The notes under the pieces were generated by a model. The model was not told where the DNA came from, ran no database searches, and saw only the letters and a program-made list of their open reading frames with translations. The position numbers and the translations under genes are program-made. 64,000 bases of DNA from Chaenocephalus aceratus (taxonomy: Eukaryota; Chordata; Actinopteri; Perciformes; Channichthyidae). Where the stretch lies: positions 20,785,883 to 20,849,882 of the forward strand of contig CM043790.1 of NCBI GenBank assembly GCA_023974075.1, in the 5' to 3' direction. How positions within the stretch are numbered: the first letter of the stretch is position 1; every line of letters starts with the position of its first letter. Positions 32,370-45,934 of this stretch are shown here, piece after piece.

Positions 32370-32656
32370 GAGTGGTGACTGTGGCTGCGAGGGAGTGCGG
32401 TCGTCTTTCAACCAGAAGGTTGTGGGTTTGATCCCAGCCCATGCAGTCAACATGTCGATGTATCCTTGGGCAAGATACTTAACCCTGAGTTGCTCCCCAT
32501 GGCATGGCCAACGGTGTGTGAATGTGTGTGAATGTTAGGTCCTAGAGTAACATACACTGCTCTGTATGAATGGGTGTGAATGGGTGAACGACATGTAGTA
32601 TGTAAAGGGCTTTGAGGGGTCTTAAAGACTGGATAAAGCGCTATATAAGTACAGTC
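32370..32656 (+). mobile_element. tRNA-derived SINE with L2-like tail
   Basis: The head contains a tRNA-like internal promoter, with a degenerate A box (GGCTGCGAGGGAGTGC) and a B box (GGTTTGATCCC) near 32426-32437. A body with repeated GTGTGAATG follows, then a 3' tail AAGCGCTATATAAGTACAGT. The tail resembles the L2-like LINE end at 7873-7888, as expected for a SINE mobilised by an L2-type enzyme. Length of about 290 bp is usual for fish tRNA-SINEs. Target duplications were not resolved. Confidence 0.72.
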
Positions 32657-35600
32657 CATTTACCATAGGCTACGTTTTTATATATTTGTACTTGTGGTTT
32701 ATCAAATGTGGATAAAGAATCAAACCATTCACCATTTTATTTCTTGCAAGAAAGTTCAGTCAGTCATACAGAGAGCATACAGTCTGCATAGTGAAATAAT
32801 TGAGAATATTGTTTGGGTTGCATATTTAAACACAGAGAGAGGAGAAAGGGAGGCGTAAGTCTTGGCAATAATGAAAGGAGCATTCTGGAAGTTTAGGCAG
32901 TTAGGGAGGCCATATCAGGATGTTCTCAGTTCAACCGAGTTGAAGGTCATACTGTTGGTGCACATGGAGTGTAACTAACAACACTGCAACACATCTTCTT
33001 AATAAGGAATTTTTCAAGCTTAGAAAATAAGTTAAAGTAGTAAATATAGATAAACATGACCAAATAAGAATCACACAATGATATTATTAAATTAAGTAAG
33101 TGAGTATAATATTTTTCTATTACAGTACTGACTGGCTATCTGTTCCATCAAAGCTCGGCCCTAGTTAGCTAATTCTAACTCAATGTAACGTGTACATCTA
33201 GCGGTCAAAATGTACTGTAGTTAAACTCAATCCGTGAGACATTACTGGATATTGACAAGCTATTTAGCTAAAGCAAAAACAACAGACAAATGTTGTGTCT
33301 TACAGCTGCATCATCAGCATGATCGTCACCACTCTGATCATCTCCTTATGCGTTTGTGTCTGCCAGGTTAATTTTTGCAATTGGTTGTTTTGTGGCATTT
33401 TGTCTCCATCCTGGGGCCTCTGGTAGTGAAGGTCACTTACAGCTGTGTCCAGTGGCAGAAGCAGGTGCATCCTCATCCCCATCTTCCTGGTAGGACACAA
33501 CCAACTACAACAAAGAATGACAAATAAAGGACAAGTTATCCTGTTTTCTACTTCTCTCGCCCGACAGGACCCATGAAATCATTATTCGTGCATAGTGTGT
33601 GCAGAGAAATGTAAATGCTTTCACTTAAAATCACTCACATCGACATAGTAATGGAGGCTGCCGCCAGAGGACACTAAATTGCATTCAGACTGGCACATTG
33701 TGAGATGTGGGAAGACAAAACCATTAAGTCCTTTTCCAGCTTTTTCCATCCTCATGTTGGACGCTTCACTGGCTCGGCCTGATTTGGAATGACAGCTTCT
33801 CTTACCTGCATGGCAAATGTGTTGTATTCCTTAAGATTAAAATAAGTATGGCATTATACTGCAAAAGATTATCTCATTGGCTTTGTTTTGTGAGATCATC
33901 AAAAGCAATTCAGGAGTGTGACAATCAAATTAGTGGAAATCAGAGCTGACTTGCTGTTCAATTTAAATCAGGCTCCAGTTGCTACTGAAGGGGTTGCTTG
34001 TCAATGTAATTGAATTGTATCACCAGGAAATCATGCATGGAAATGATGATTTTGCAAAGTAATTATTTTACCTTCTCAAATCCTCCACCATTGGACGTTG
34101 CAAGCAGTACATGTAATAACCTTTAGGAATGGAAAGTGGCAGAGAGTGCTTGCAGAGCCTGCCAAACACAGCACTTTTGTTTGACGCAGTCTGTCTCTCA
34201 GCTCCACCCACAGCCCAAGCAAACAGCTCTGTCTCACTGAGAGAAAACACAGGCTTCAGCTCTCTGAGAAGAGAGAATTCCATCAAAATGAAAGGCCTTA
34301 TTAGTTGTGTCAAATACTGATATTCACCGTGGCAAAGTGCATGGAATACAGATAGCATTACAGGAGCATACAGCAGGCCATATCAACAGCTCAAGGAAAA
34401 GGGCCTCAGACAATAACCTGAGGGATGGTGTGATGGCAGGCATATGAAAGGCATCACGGTTTACGTCTAATCTCTATTAAAAGACCTGGGTTGGCTGTAA
34501 TCACCTCTCTGTCACTGTGCAAATGGAATCCAAATGCAGATATCAGACACAAGAGAGCAAAGAGGTTTCAAAAACAGCACAATACTCAAAAAAAGCATTA
34601 CAAAAAAAGAAAATAGAAAAACTCCCAATAATAGCAAGCAGATAAAAACATCGCAACAATTGTGAAGGCCGAGACAGAGCAGGCTGAAAGGAGAGCAGAA
34701 GGCAACTGCCAGAGGCAGGCTAAGTTATATGATTATGTACTCCTCTGTGTTCATAATAAGGGATTTCAATCCATTTGAAGGAGCCAACACTATTAAATAT
34801 TGACACCCACCGCCCCCTGCTTGCCTGCTAACCCTTCCTTCTCCTTGGTTTGTCAATCACTGACATGATGTTGATCATAATTAAACAGCCAACCCCTCTT
34901 TCTTTTTTGACGAGTTTGTGCCATTAAAAAGGTTGCTTGAATTGTCCTTCACACAAGTTAAATGCTGTTGCTGAAAGATGCCGTCAGTAGCTCATAAGCT
35001 AACACTGCATCAACACTTTACATTACGTTAACAAATAGTAGTAAATATCCATTAAAAAGCTTAATTAAATCCCTGTTATGAATAACCTGGTTAGAAATGA
35101 TTGTTGATTTAATCTGAAATGGCACCTAATAAACAATTAAGTGGCCTTCTTGTTTCATTGTTTGAAAACATGTCTTTTTTATAAGCAGTAAGAGGTGGTG
35201 GCCCATTTTAAGAGGCTCTTGAGCTGCATAACAACTTGCCATAATCAGCATGAAACATTAAACACAACCAGTTCTACTAATGAAGTCATTACATAAGCTA
35301 ATTAGCAAATACACTGTAGAAAACAGTAAAGTATAGAGTGCTGGCATCATATACATCTGATGGCAGGTGTACAACATCACCTTTGACAGTAATTGTTATG
35401 TACATCAGGGCAAGACTGCAGCATTTTTGCACTCTTTTTAACTTTCACCTTTCAGAATTTTAAATATGTTCCACTTTGTAGTGTTTATTTGCTTCTGAAG
35501 AAAATACTGCTTGAGACGCTTTTTTTCTAAAACACTTGTGTGTTGTGTTGGAAAAAGGGATCGATAGATTCCCCGCCAGTAAGGTTTTTGCAGCTGTAAT

Positions 35601-37766
35601 AAGTGTTTTGGAGAGAGAGGTGAACCACAAAGCACAGTTCTCTCATCAGCACTGCTCACCTGTAAATGAGATACAAGCTCCTGGAATATGGTTGCTTTGC
35701 ACGGTGGCCTGCCTTAGTGATTTGTGGCAGGCTGAGGAGCTCTCTGGAGATCCCATGAAAGCGCTGGAGGGGGGACATTTGGACCGCTGTGCTTAGATTG
35801 ATGGATGGATGCATGCATGGATGGATGGATTGTGTCACTGTAAACTCAGAATATGTGCACCTTTTACCCTTGAAGTATGAAGTGTATTGTTAGTCTCCCT
35901 TGTCACTCCTCTTGATGAGCTGTCTACCTTAAAAATAGCTTCCATGTCGCCGCATCCGCAGAGCCACCACAAACAGAAGCAGAGACAAGCAAAGACAATT
36001 TAAAAAACTGATGCTGATGTTTCTTTAATTCTAAAGAGTTCTTTAAAATCACTCCATTATTTGTATGGCTCATCTGCATTTAATGACTACAACCCCAAGC
36101 TCTGTGTTCATCACACCCACAGCAAAACACCCTAAAATGTCCTGAACATCACCAACATAACCATTTCTGGCATGCACGCTGAAGCCCCCTCAGGACTGTA
36201 CAATAGATGTAATCATTTAATATGTTTACAAGCAATAGACAATCAGATTTTCAAATGTTTTAGTCCAACACGACATGTTTGACATCCACAACCAGAGATG
36301 GGGAGCTGGGAAATTGACAGGGGATGGAATTGGAAGGAATTAACAGTGTCAGGGAGGAGGGAAAGTGTCTAACGCTGACATGTTAGTCTAGTGTCAGAGT
36401 ATGGGGCGTCGCTCACTCAGCGCTGGTTGTCGTCCACCGTGTCACACTTAATGAAATATCATTGTTCTGGCAGCTCATTTCCGTTCTCCACACATCATCC
36501 ATGCACCCACACGTTCATGTCAGCACAAGCCAGATAGGAACCATCGACATGCAACATCTAAATTTGACTGAAAATGTTGCCCTTTTATTTGTTGTTGTTT
36601 CAGTGTCTAAAAGTTGTTACCGTTTTGGCTATCTGACAACCCTGTATAAAATGTAAATAATTGTTCAGGCATAGTGTTCGTAAAAAGTTATTGAAATAAG
36701 ACATAACTCCTTAAACTTGGCTTAAATCTCCCCAAATAATCCCGACAGGCTGATTTGATCCAGATGCCAAATGCTGAGCAGTCATTGATCGTGTGGTAGA
36801 GGCAATTACAGGCCGCTCAGTGTCAAAGAGACTCAGCCACTTTCCAGAAACGCCTCCTTTCACTCTGTTTTTACGCAAACGGCAGCATATTTATAATTAC
36901 ACATGCTAATCAAGGTGGGAGTTCACAGTAAGACATTCCATTATGTCAGCATCTCTGAGTTGCAAGAGAGTCAACAGCCAAATCACTACTCTACCAATTG
37001 GCAGAGATTATGCAGCCAACCCCCACCACTTCACAATCCTTACCTGCCTCACACTGGGAAGTACTCAACATCAAATCAAACACATGCTGCTGATTGAGCA
37101 GGTCCTCATTACACAAAACATGTATGGGCAAGACACACTTAGAAATATTGTTAGGCTTTTAAGTCGTTGATTAAGGTTAGAGCCTTGTTATGGACGATGT
37201 GCTGAATATAAAGAACGAGTAGAGCTGTACTTTAAACTCTAACAGCAGGACAGCTACGCAATCTGCATGTTGATTATGCATACAAATGGCATACAGACCA
37301 TTAAATGACTTCCTTAATCACTCATAATACGCATTTAATATTATCTATAGCCCACTAAATTAAAGGTTGACACATAAATGCCTTTCAAAGGCACATTGTG
37401 GAATACTTTCATGGACTCAAAAACATTTGACTTTTATTTTGTTTTCCATTATTTTATTGTACAAACTGTTATAACTCACTGAATGTAATTTACTGTCGGA
37501 GCCTCAATTAAAAGAACCATTCTCCGTGAAATAGCATTTTGGCCGTCTCAACGCCTCATATCAATACAGCATGGCAAAATTCTACCTCTCCAATTCCAGC
37601 TTAATCGGAAAAAGATTAGGATAAATTGATGTTAATGTAGATCCATACGCGCAATTAAACAACCTTATTTTCTATCACATTATGCTCTTCAAGGAACACC
37701 ACCCTTAATATGCCAATCTGAGTTTTAACAAGACAAACATCAACTCCTCAATGGTAAATTACTGCG
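32657..37766. other. Gene-poor intergenic region
   Basis: No gene or RNA supported. A short GGAT/GCAT microsatellite lies at about 35801-35830. Long AT-rich stretches with many TAATTA-type motifs (34780-35300) could include regulatory DNA, but nothing is diagnostic. Confidence 0.35.
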
Positions 37767-37768
37767 TA

Positions 37769-38001
37769 CAGCTCTGGAAGAAATTAAGAGACCACTGTAA
37801 AATGATCCGTTTTTCAGGTTTTTACTAATTATAGGTATGTGTTTGAGTAAAATGTCTATTTTTTTATTTTATTCTATAAACTACTGACAACATTTCTCTG
37901 TGTTGGATTTCAACAGACGCTGGAATGGAATGGCTGCCATACATGTAGAGATTGAGACTTAAGAAACATTTGGAGTGGTCTCTTAATTTTTTTCTGAGCT
38001 G
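37769..38001. mobile_element. Tc1/mariner MITE (233 bp)
   Basis: Left end CAGCTCTGGAAGAAATTAAG. The right end, read inverted, is CAGCTCAGAAAAAAATTAAG, and the match continues through GAGACCACT on both sides. It is flanked by TA at 37767-37768 and 38002-38003. It has no coding capacity and was mobilised in trans by a Tc1-type transposase. Confidence 0.85.
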
Positions 38002-38003
38002 TA

Positions 38004-41000
38004 GGTCAAAAACTCACCACAGTAACTGTTAAATGCCTAAAGTTACATTTTTTCATTGGCAAAACTATAACAAGACTAAAATGTAAAGCCCCAAAAGCAG
38101 CTCTACTGTATGAGGTTGTTACAGGCTCAGCTGTGCTTTGAGCTAAATGCTAATGTCAACATGCTCATACTGTACCATCTGACTGCAGAATGCTGTTAAA
38201 GTAAAGCATGTTAGCATGATAACATTAGCACCACAAACTACAGCAGAGGAGTTTCATCAGTGTTATATTTGGTTTGTTTAGGTCTGAATAAAATATTTTT
38301 GATAAAATGTCAATTACACACATAAATATTGTGAACAAAATACCGGCAACCCGAACATTGGTAGTTGTGTCTCTTGTTGAATAGGTACGATATCATCTTC
38401 ATCGACGAGGTTGGTTTAGTGAAACTAAAACAATTACCTGAAAAATTTTCAAATGATATGCTGAGCTGACGGGAACTGCAAAGTCGGGCGGTAGTTCTGT
38501 GGGTTTGTCGCCATGAAGGACACCTATCACATTGCACTTAGTGATTTGTTCTAATGTCAATAAATATATGTGTTGATTTTCCAGCTTCAAGATACAATTC
38601 TACAACTTAAGAAAAGGCCAGATTTGAGTTTGTATTCCTCTAAATTCAAAAGATGCATATATCTATTGCCCCCACATCAAGATCTATACAGTATATATGT
38701 TCCTGACATAAAGTACTTGTGTTTTCACATCTTACATGCATCTCATGATCAAGATGAAATTATTTGCCCAATTAATAGCAGCTATATTTAAATAGTTAAT
38801 TAATAAAAAATAAGGGCCTCCAGCCTCACCTCCAGCACTCTAGCCTTCAGTCAAGTGCTAGCTGTCAAACCGGCAGCATAATCTTTTATCACAATAAGAT
38901 AAAGACACTCAGTGAAACAGAGCTGTATGAGAGGAATATCTTTCATCATACTCTTATCGTTCAGGGTCTAGCAGCCCATACAATTTAATCATGATGGTCA
39001 AGTGGTGTTATTGACTTTAGTTGTAACATCCACTGTCCGATTTGTGTTTGGACACTCAAGGGCCTCGTGTGCTGAACTGGTTTTTATGCTGAGGGATCTT
39101 GTGCGCACTCAACTGCCTTTTAATCTTAAAAAATAATCAACAGTGTGATTAATTGGAAACCAAATATGGGGCCCTATCTGGGACCATCAGTTTCACTGTG
39201 CAGTTCACTGATGTATAGTATTGATTGCAACAGGGAGCCCTCTAATCAAAATCATGGTAAAATCAATAGCTGGCATTGCTTTAGGTCCTGTTCATGCTTC
39301 AGTGTACACATCTGAAGTAAACCCCCCTGCGCTGAAACAGTCTGGCCATTTGCTTAAAGAAAATCGAGACTTGCTGCAATAGGGAGGACTGCAGAGATAA
39401 ACTGGAGTAGACAGGTGGATATAAAGGAAGAAAGCACTGAGACAGGTGAGGGAGATTCAAAGAGGTGGATTCAGTTTGATTGTAAACTGTGCAGGTTTTT
39501 ATACTCAAAGCTTCAAACCATCAAGGGTCCAGGGTACAGCGGGGGATCAACAAGCTACTGACCCCGACCTGATCCACATGCGAGATCCAGCCGCAGAGCT
39601 GTCCTGCTGTTGTCACATCACGCTCCCTGTGCACTCTGAGCGCTCTTTTCCTCCACTGTCTCATGATCCCTCCATCTCCCCCGGGGAGCGAGTTAAGTTG
39701 CAGGGCCGCCGTTGTGTGTATACTCACTGCATTCCCTGTTGGGAGAAAGGAGAGGCAGGGTGAGAGCAGATCTGAGCTTATCAGCTTGAAACATGGCTTT
39801 AGGTTGCCTGTTCAACATATAACAGTCACAACCCATGAACTGTTCAAAGAGCTCCGAGGAGCAGCAGAAAACCTCCAGGGTTTCCACCAGCATCTGGTGT
39901 GATGCCAGGGTATCTGAGGCAGCCTGCATGCCTGGCCTCCTGCCACAGCAAGGCAGCCAAACCACGCTGCTCACCTGCCTAGAGAGAGGAGAACAGAGGA
40001 GAAACACATTTAGCAAAGCAGGGATCAAAGAACAATAGGAACTAGATGAAAGAAGAGGGATTCAGAGCAAGGGAGCATTGAGCATGGAATGGGCACCGTG
40101 TGTTCAACAATCCTATTGTTCACTAAATGCCCATCCTAGGGATTTGTTTTGCCAAATACGTTTTTGAGGAAATATATTTACCAGTAAGTCGGAAAGGAGT
40201 TGAAGGCTGTCTGTGGGCTGGTGATGCACGTGGATGAAATAAGATGTGTATGTATGACAACAGCCTTGGCTACTTAAACATTTATAGATTGGCCTTTATA
40301 TTGAAAAAGTAAATAAGTCCTTTCTCATGCTTGATAAGATTGATAAGAGTTAGGCATAACATCAAAGGTCCAGGCCATAAATACCGAAACAACAAACTGA
40401 AAGATACTTAACGCTCCATTGAGCTCAAGGGAGCTTTAGAGTGGGGTGATCATCAGTGGCTTTTTTGCACCTTTTGCTTCTTACATGCCATTTTTATTAA
40501 TAACCAAGACTAGTTCCCTAAAAAAACAATGAAAATGTTTCAACGTTAATGTTATTTGCAAATTTGCCATATTTAAGAAAAAAAGTTTGTATTAAAATGT
40601 AAGCATTTTTAGGAGAATCAAATGAGTGATTACAATGATTTTAGAAGTAAATCTGGGAAGGCATGAACAAATTCAGATCTTGGGAGCTTTGTTGCAGCGC
40701 TATAACCTTTTCTCATCCCCTCGTATCCAGTCTGCCGCAAGGCTTTCATTTGTTTTAACAGGGCTAAAAATTGTAAATAATAATAATAATCTTTGAAGAA
40801 AAGGAACTGTGGTCTAGATGACCACACCGTACCGCAAAAATACAAACCAGAGAAGGATTGTGTCCCGCCCACTACCAATCACCACAAGGGGAGCAATTAC
40901 CGTTACATTAAATAGTGATAAACACCAGTGCACAATGATCGTCAGAACACCAGAGCTGTCTCTGCGTCATCCGTCAAAACTACGCTTCAGGGTAGCAACA

Positions 41001-43150
41001 GTCAGCTAGTAATACATTACAAGGGACAGAAACAGGTGCTACCATAGATTCTAATTACTTTGTTCTATCAATTATGTACAAATCCTTGCATGGCCTGGGG
41101 TCTGCCACACACTGGTGTGCCTCCTACTCACGCTCCGCACCATCCCAGCTGTGGCAGCATAGCAGGCAGTGCTTTGTGTGAATACCTTGAGGTGACTACA
41201 GAGGTTTCTTTTTTCAAGGCTGAATTCATACTGATGGAACAGTTCTGAAAAAAAGAGAAAAAAGAAAATCTATTCTGCATATCCCACTGACATCTGAATT
41301 CATGCGTTATATCCTTTCTCATACATTATTTTCTCTTTCACTCAGCCCTGTAAGCATCAGTTTAGACACACAGGTGCTCTGCTGTTTTGTGTTTTCAAGC
41401 TGTAACGGTCTTCCAGGCACTTGTGGTTTCTGCCTTTGTTTTGCACACTCCTCAAGTTTTCTCTCAGCTGCTCAGTGCACAAAAACATTATGCTAATAAG
41501 CAGCTTCCAGCTCAGGTTTTCTCGATGTGTTCAGGCGTGTGGGTGTCACTCATATACATAGGAGATCTGCTTTTACCTATAGTAGGGCATCCGTATTAAT
41601 ACGGAGGCATACACAAAGGGAATCCATACTCAACCAGCTGCTAGAATGTATTTATCCTTGTTGAAGAATGATGTTTCTTTTACCTTCCCCTCAGGAAACA
41701 GAATCCTAGTATGATAATGTGTTCAGTGTACTTTGTGAATAATGACTCCCACTCCTCAAACAACAAGTCATTCAGCGCTGAAGGAGAGAGTTTATGTGTA
41801 AGGCAGGCTGCATCTAATAGCCATCATTGTTACAATGTGTATGGGGATCTTTTCAGCAAGCTATACTGTAGGAGCAGTATGACAGTATTTACAGGATCGT
41901 GTCCTCATTGAAGTCAATGACAATTAAAATCCAGTCGAAAACGAGGAGTAAAAGGACTTACCATGAGGATCAAATAAATAAAATGATGGGTAAGGGACAC
42001 ACATCAGATAGAAAACTAACTATTCAATTAATGCTAGTCGCAGAGCAAAGAAGTATATATCTAAATGGCAGAATAGTAATTTATGTATACACATAAAACA
42101 AGCTCTGCATTTGAAAATACACATTTTCATCTCATGAAGCACTGCTTGAATACATTTGTTCACATTTGAAATGGTTGGCCGCAGCTTACTTTTAAATACC
42201 AATGAGTTTGATTATGTCCTTTAATCAGTTTAGGGAATATTGTGTGAATAAGGAGCCTTAATGAATAAGCAAGAAAAATCATTTCAATTATCCACAAGAA
42301 GGTAATTATGTAAAAAAAAAGGATATAGAATTATTGTTTCCCGTCAGTAATGAATTGTTTTAGAAACTATGTGTCATAAATTATAAGATTTTAAGGAATT
42401 ACAGATGTTAATTTCCCCCAAAAATTGTAATGATATCAAAAAGCTAAACACAAACAAACAGTTGTTTGTATTGTGTCTACATGAAGTTTTATAATTATTA
42501 TGAATATGATAGTATAATCCAAAATTATAATAATTCTTTTTTAGAAACAAACTATAGCAAATAAGTCCGTCTGAAATACTTAATTTCCCAGAGAGCATGA
42601 ACTTAGTGGCTCTCTATGTATTTGTTTTTTCTGTGTCCAACCTCTCGGTATAAAATATTCACATCAGAGGTGTGTCTTGCAGCAATGATTTGGACTTATT
42701 CCAAAATTACATTTTCTCATCATGCCTTTCCTCCACAATTTAGGTCATGTTTTACTGCATTAGTTGCACTATATTGTAACATGAATATCAGTTTCACTTT
42801 GTATAGTTACTGTATCGCTACACAATCATTTTAAAAGGCATTGTCAAAAACGTGGCAAAGCATTATATCCCTTTTTCTTTGGGAACTACTGAAGTAACAA
42901 AACATACACTGCAAATTCCCAATGTATCATAAAGGTTGAGATTGTTCAACGGACTTGACCCTGTTGTACCTTCTTTAGTATAGCTGATAGCCCGTGATCT
43001 TAGAAATGATACACTAAATGCATTCAGGCAGCACACCTGCCAGAGAGCAACAGTCACAGACTGTTAACCTCAAGATCTGGAAGTGTTTGTGAGGCAACGA
43101 AGCTTCACAAACTCTCTCGCTGTCTGCCTTTATCAAAGTTTGGCTGCATA
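38004..43150. other. Intergenic region upstream of RAG2
   Basis: No other gene supported. It contains AT-rich DNA and GC-richer patches at 39440-40010 whose open frames show no domains. It probably contains cis-regulatory DNA for RAG2, but no element can be named from sequence alone. Confidence 0.35.
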
Positions 43151-43239
43151 AAAATGCTGTTAGGTTAACCTTTGTGATTGTAAGATTCACACTGAAGTGG
43201 GCTCAAGCACGGCATCCTGACCCTGGCAGTAAGGTAAGC
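43146..43239 (+). promoter_or_regulatory. Candidate RAG2 promoter and noncoding leader exon
   Basis: A TATA-like GCATAAAAATG at about 43146-43156 lies some 80 bases upstream of a strong splice donor, CAGTAAG|GTAAGCA, with exon end at 43233. The RAG2 coding exon has a splice acceptor 14 bases before its ATG (TTTTGATGCAG, AG at 44323-44324), so an upstream noncoding exon must exist, as in other vertebrate RAG2 genes. Joining these would give an intron of about 1.09 kb. The link is inference; other donors upstream are possible. Confidence 0.3.
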
Positions 43240-44338
43240 AAACTAACAATTATTATTATAAATCAATTTAAATCTACATTGTGCTACTTATTCTATAGAA
43301 AGTCTATGCAACCATCCTGCTATGCTAATATAAAATCAAACATTGTCTTCATCAAAGTGACTGATAGTGACCACAGCAGTATTTATTGATATTGCTGTTA
43401 AAGTTGCTGATGACATTAATGTGTTGTATAGGATGTGTCAGTTGAAGTGAGCAAGGAAAACAAAGAAGATTATCCAACCAAGACTGCCCTCAGAATAAAC
43501 TAATCATTATAATTAAAAAATATATAATCTTATCAATTGGAAAACAATTACAGTCATTCTTTTTTTATTATTCATCATTGAAAGGTAGAATACATTGTAC
43601 CAATAGCTAATGCACATGTTTTCTGAGTGTTTGTTTGGGTCCCATGCTGCATTCAAATACACCCTGTAATATTCTGTTTCAAACATACGAAGTTCAAATA
43701 GTGTTTGTGCTTGAAAATAATAACTTGACTCCATGAAGAGGTAGATTTGTGAGTGTTTAATTACAAGGTGATGCTGATGTTTGACTTTAGGATGTTAAGA
43801 AGCAACCCTACGTTGTCCCGTAACAGCATACACACAGCTCTAGTAACAGCAGCAGTGACTTAACATGCTGTACATTGTTAGGGTTGGTAGGGGTGCCATG
43901 ACTTGTTGTGCTTTGCCATCACCAAACCCTAACAAATGTGTCCTAGAAAAGGCCAGTTTACATTGTACAGTTTTAAATATAACATTTCAAATGTAAAATA
44001 AATAAAAGTTATACTTCTTGTTATTATTATTCAGGTTCTTAGTTATTAAAAGTACGTGTAGTTTCATCATTGAGGTTCGTTCCTGAGTAAACATGTCACA
44101 TCTTTCCTAAATGTAATTGTTCTGTGTAACTGTAGTCTACAAAGTTAGATGAATGACTGTGTAACCCTGTTTATATATTTCCAGCCTCTGGATTATGTGG
44201 ATCATGTTTCTCCAGGTGTTACTGTAATAAACAGGAAGTCAAATTGAAATCCCCTGAATGAAAACAATTAACAGCTGACTGACTTATTGTTGTGTTTCTG
44301 TGTTTGTGTGCTGTTTTGATGCAGGCAGCTGCCGGAAG

Positions 44339-45934
44339 ATGACCCTACAACCATTAACTCCAGTGAAGTGTGCAGGCCTCCTGCAGCAGGGCTTCTCTCT
44401 TCTGCAGCTGGATGGTGAAGTCCTCCTGTTTGGCCAGAAAGGCTGGCCCAAGCGCTCGTGTCCTACGGGAGTGTTTGGCGTCCGGTTTAAACTTGGTGAG
44501 ATGAAGTTGAGGGCCATCTCTTTCTCCAATGACTCATGCTACCTTCCACCACTGCGCTGCCCTGCTGTTTGCCGCCTCGACCCCTATGATGGGCTTCCAG
44601 AGAGTTATCTCATCCACGGTGGCCGCACCCCAAATAATGAGATCTCCTCGAGCCTGTACCTACTGACCATGGATAGCCGTGGCTGCAATCGTAAACTGAC
44701 CCTGTGCTGCAAAGAGAAAGAACTGGTGGGAGAAGTACCCGGGGCCCGGTATGGCCACACTATGAGCATGGTTCAAAGCCATGGGAAGACAGCTTGTGTG
44801 TTGTTTGGGGGTAGATCCTACATGCCAGCAGGAGAGCGCACCACAGAGAACTGGAACAGCGTCGTCGACTGTCCTCCTCAGGTGTTCCTGTTTGACATGG
44901 AGTTTGGTTGCTCCTCTGCCCATACTTTACCTGAGCTTAGCGACGGACAGTCTTTCCATTTAGCCGTTGCCAGAGAGGACTGTGTCTACTTCCTCGGCGG
45001 TCACTCGCTCTCTTCCGACTCCCGCCCCCCTCGACTCTTCCGCCTGCGTGTCGAGCTTTTGCAAGGCAGCCCCTTGCTTTCCTGTGAGACCATTGAAACT
45101 AGCATATCCATCTCAAGTGCCATAATCAGCCGTACTGGTCCTACTAGATATATCATCTTAGGGGGGTATCAGTCAGACTCTCAGAAGAGGATGGAGTGCA
45201 GCACTGTGATTCTGAATGAGAAAGGGATCACTTTCGAGGCCTTAGAATCACCTCAGTGGACCCAAGATATCACGCAAAGTCGCACTTGGTTTGGCGGCAG
45301 TGCTGGGGAGGGAACCATCATATTTGCTGTACCTACTGAGGGAAGGCCATCCCAAGCAGATGGGCATTATTTCTATCATGTGAGCTTCCAGACAGAGGGG
45401 GAATCAAAAGAGGACGAAGAAGCCCAGGGCTGCAGCCAGGAGTCAACAGATTACGACAACTCCACTCCTCTTGAAGACTCTGAAGAGCTCTACTTCGGCC
45501 GTGAGCCTCACGAACTGGAGGACATTGATGGAGAAGAGGGTAATTACAATGAGGAGGATGAGGAGGACGAATCGCATACAGGCTACTGGATGAAATGCTG
45601 CCTTAGCTGTCAGCTGAACCCCAACACGTGGGAGCCATATTACTCCACTGAGCTCTTCCGGCCTGCCATGATCTTCTGCTCCAGAGGGGAGGGGGGGCAC
45701 TGGGTCCATGCCCAGTGTATGGAGCTGTCTGAGCTGCTGCTGCTCAGGCTCTCTGAGGGCAGCAAAAAGTATTTCTGCATGGACCATGGAGGCCTGCCCT
45801 TCCAGGAGATGACCCCACCTCGGCAGGTCACGCCTCTGAAGCGCACCCCCTTGAAGGTTAAGGACAGGAAAACTCCTCCAACCATCAAGATGTCCCCTGC
45901 CAAAAAAAGCTTTTTCAGAAGGCTTTTTGATTGA
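44339..45934 (+). CDS. rag2: RAG2, V(D)J recombination-activating protein 2
   Basis: Non-catalytic subunit of the V(D)J recombinase; it binds RAG1 and brings it to active chromatin in lymphocyte nuclei. The 531-residue protein begins MTLQPLTPVKCAGLL at the first true ATG; the open frame extends 13 codons upstream but crosses the splice acceptor at 44323-44324. Residues 1 to about 350 form the six-bladed kelch propeller, with motifs IHGGRT, LFGGRS, LGGHS and ILGGYQ. An acidic hinge covers about 358-413. A PHD finger covers about 415-485 (CCLSC, HWVHAQC, FCMDHG), including W455, equivalent to the mouse W453 that reads H3K4me3. T492 in EMTPP matches the T490 cell-cycle degradation site. The coding region is a single exon. 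RAG1 lies downstream in convergent orientation. All diagnostic residues are present, so it looks functional. Confidence 0.98.
   Translation: MTLQPLTPVKCAGLLQQGFSLLQLDGEVLLFGQKGWPKRSCPTGVFGVRFKLGEMKLRAISFSNDSCYLPPLRCPAVCRLDPYDGLPESYLIHGGRTPNNEISSSLYLLTMDSRGCNRKLTLCCKEKELVGEVPGARYGHTMSMVQSHGKTACVLFGGRSYMPAGERTTENWNSVVDCPPQVFLFDMEFGCSSAHTLPELSDGQSFHLAVAREDCVYFLGGHSLSSDSRPPRLFRLRVELLQGSPLLSCETIETSISISSAIISRTGPTRYIILGGYQSDSQKRMECSTVILNEKGITFEALESPQWTQDITQSRTWFGGSAGEGTIIFAVPTEGRPSQADGHYFYHVSFQTEGESKEDEEAQGCSQESTDYDNSTPLEDSEELYFGREPHELEDIDGEEGNYNEEDEEDESHTGYWMKCCLSCQLNPNTWEPYYSTELFRPAMIFCSRGEGGHWVHAQCMELSELLLLRLSEGSKKYFCMDHGGLPFQEMTPPRQVTPLKRTPLKVKDRKTPPTIKMSPAKKSFFRRLFD

Noticed and set aside
39440..40040. 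Several overlapping frames of 65-111 codons on both strands
   Set aside because: No recognisable domain, no consistent splice signals, and frames overlap on both strands; treated as chance.
40630..41250. Possible LINE or gene fragments (a stretch resembling YKSLHGLG near 41075)
   Set aside because: The match is only a few residues long and is not continued in any frame.
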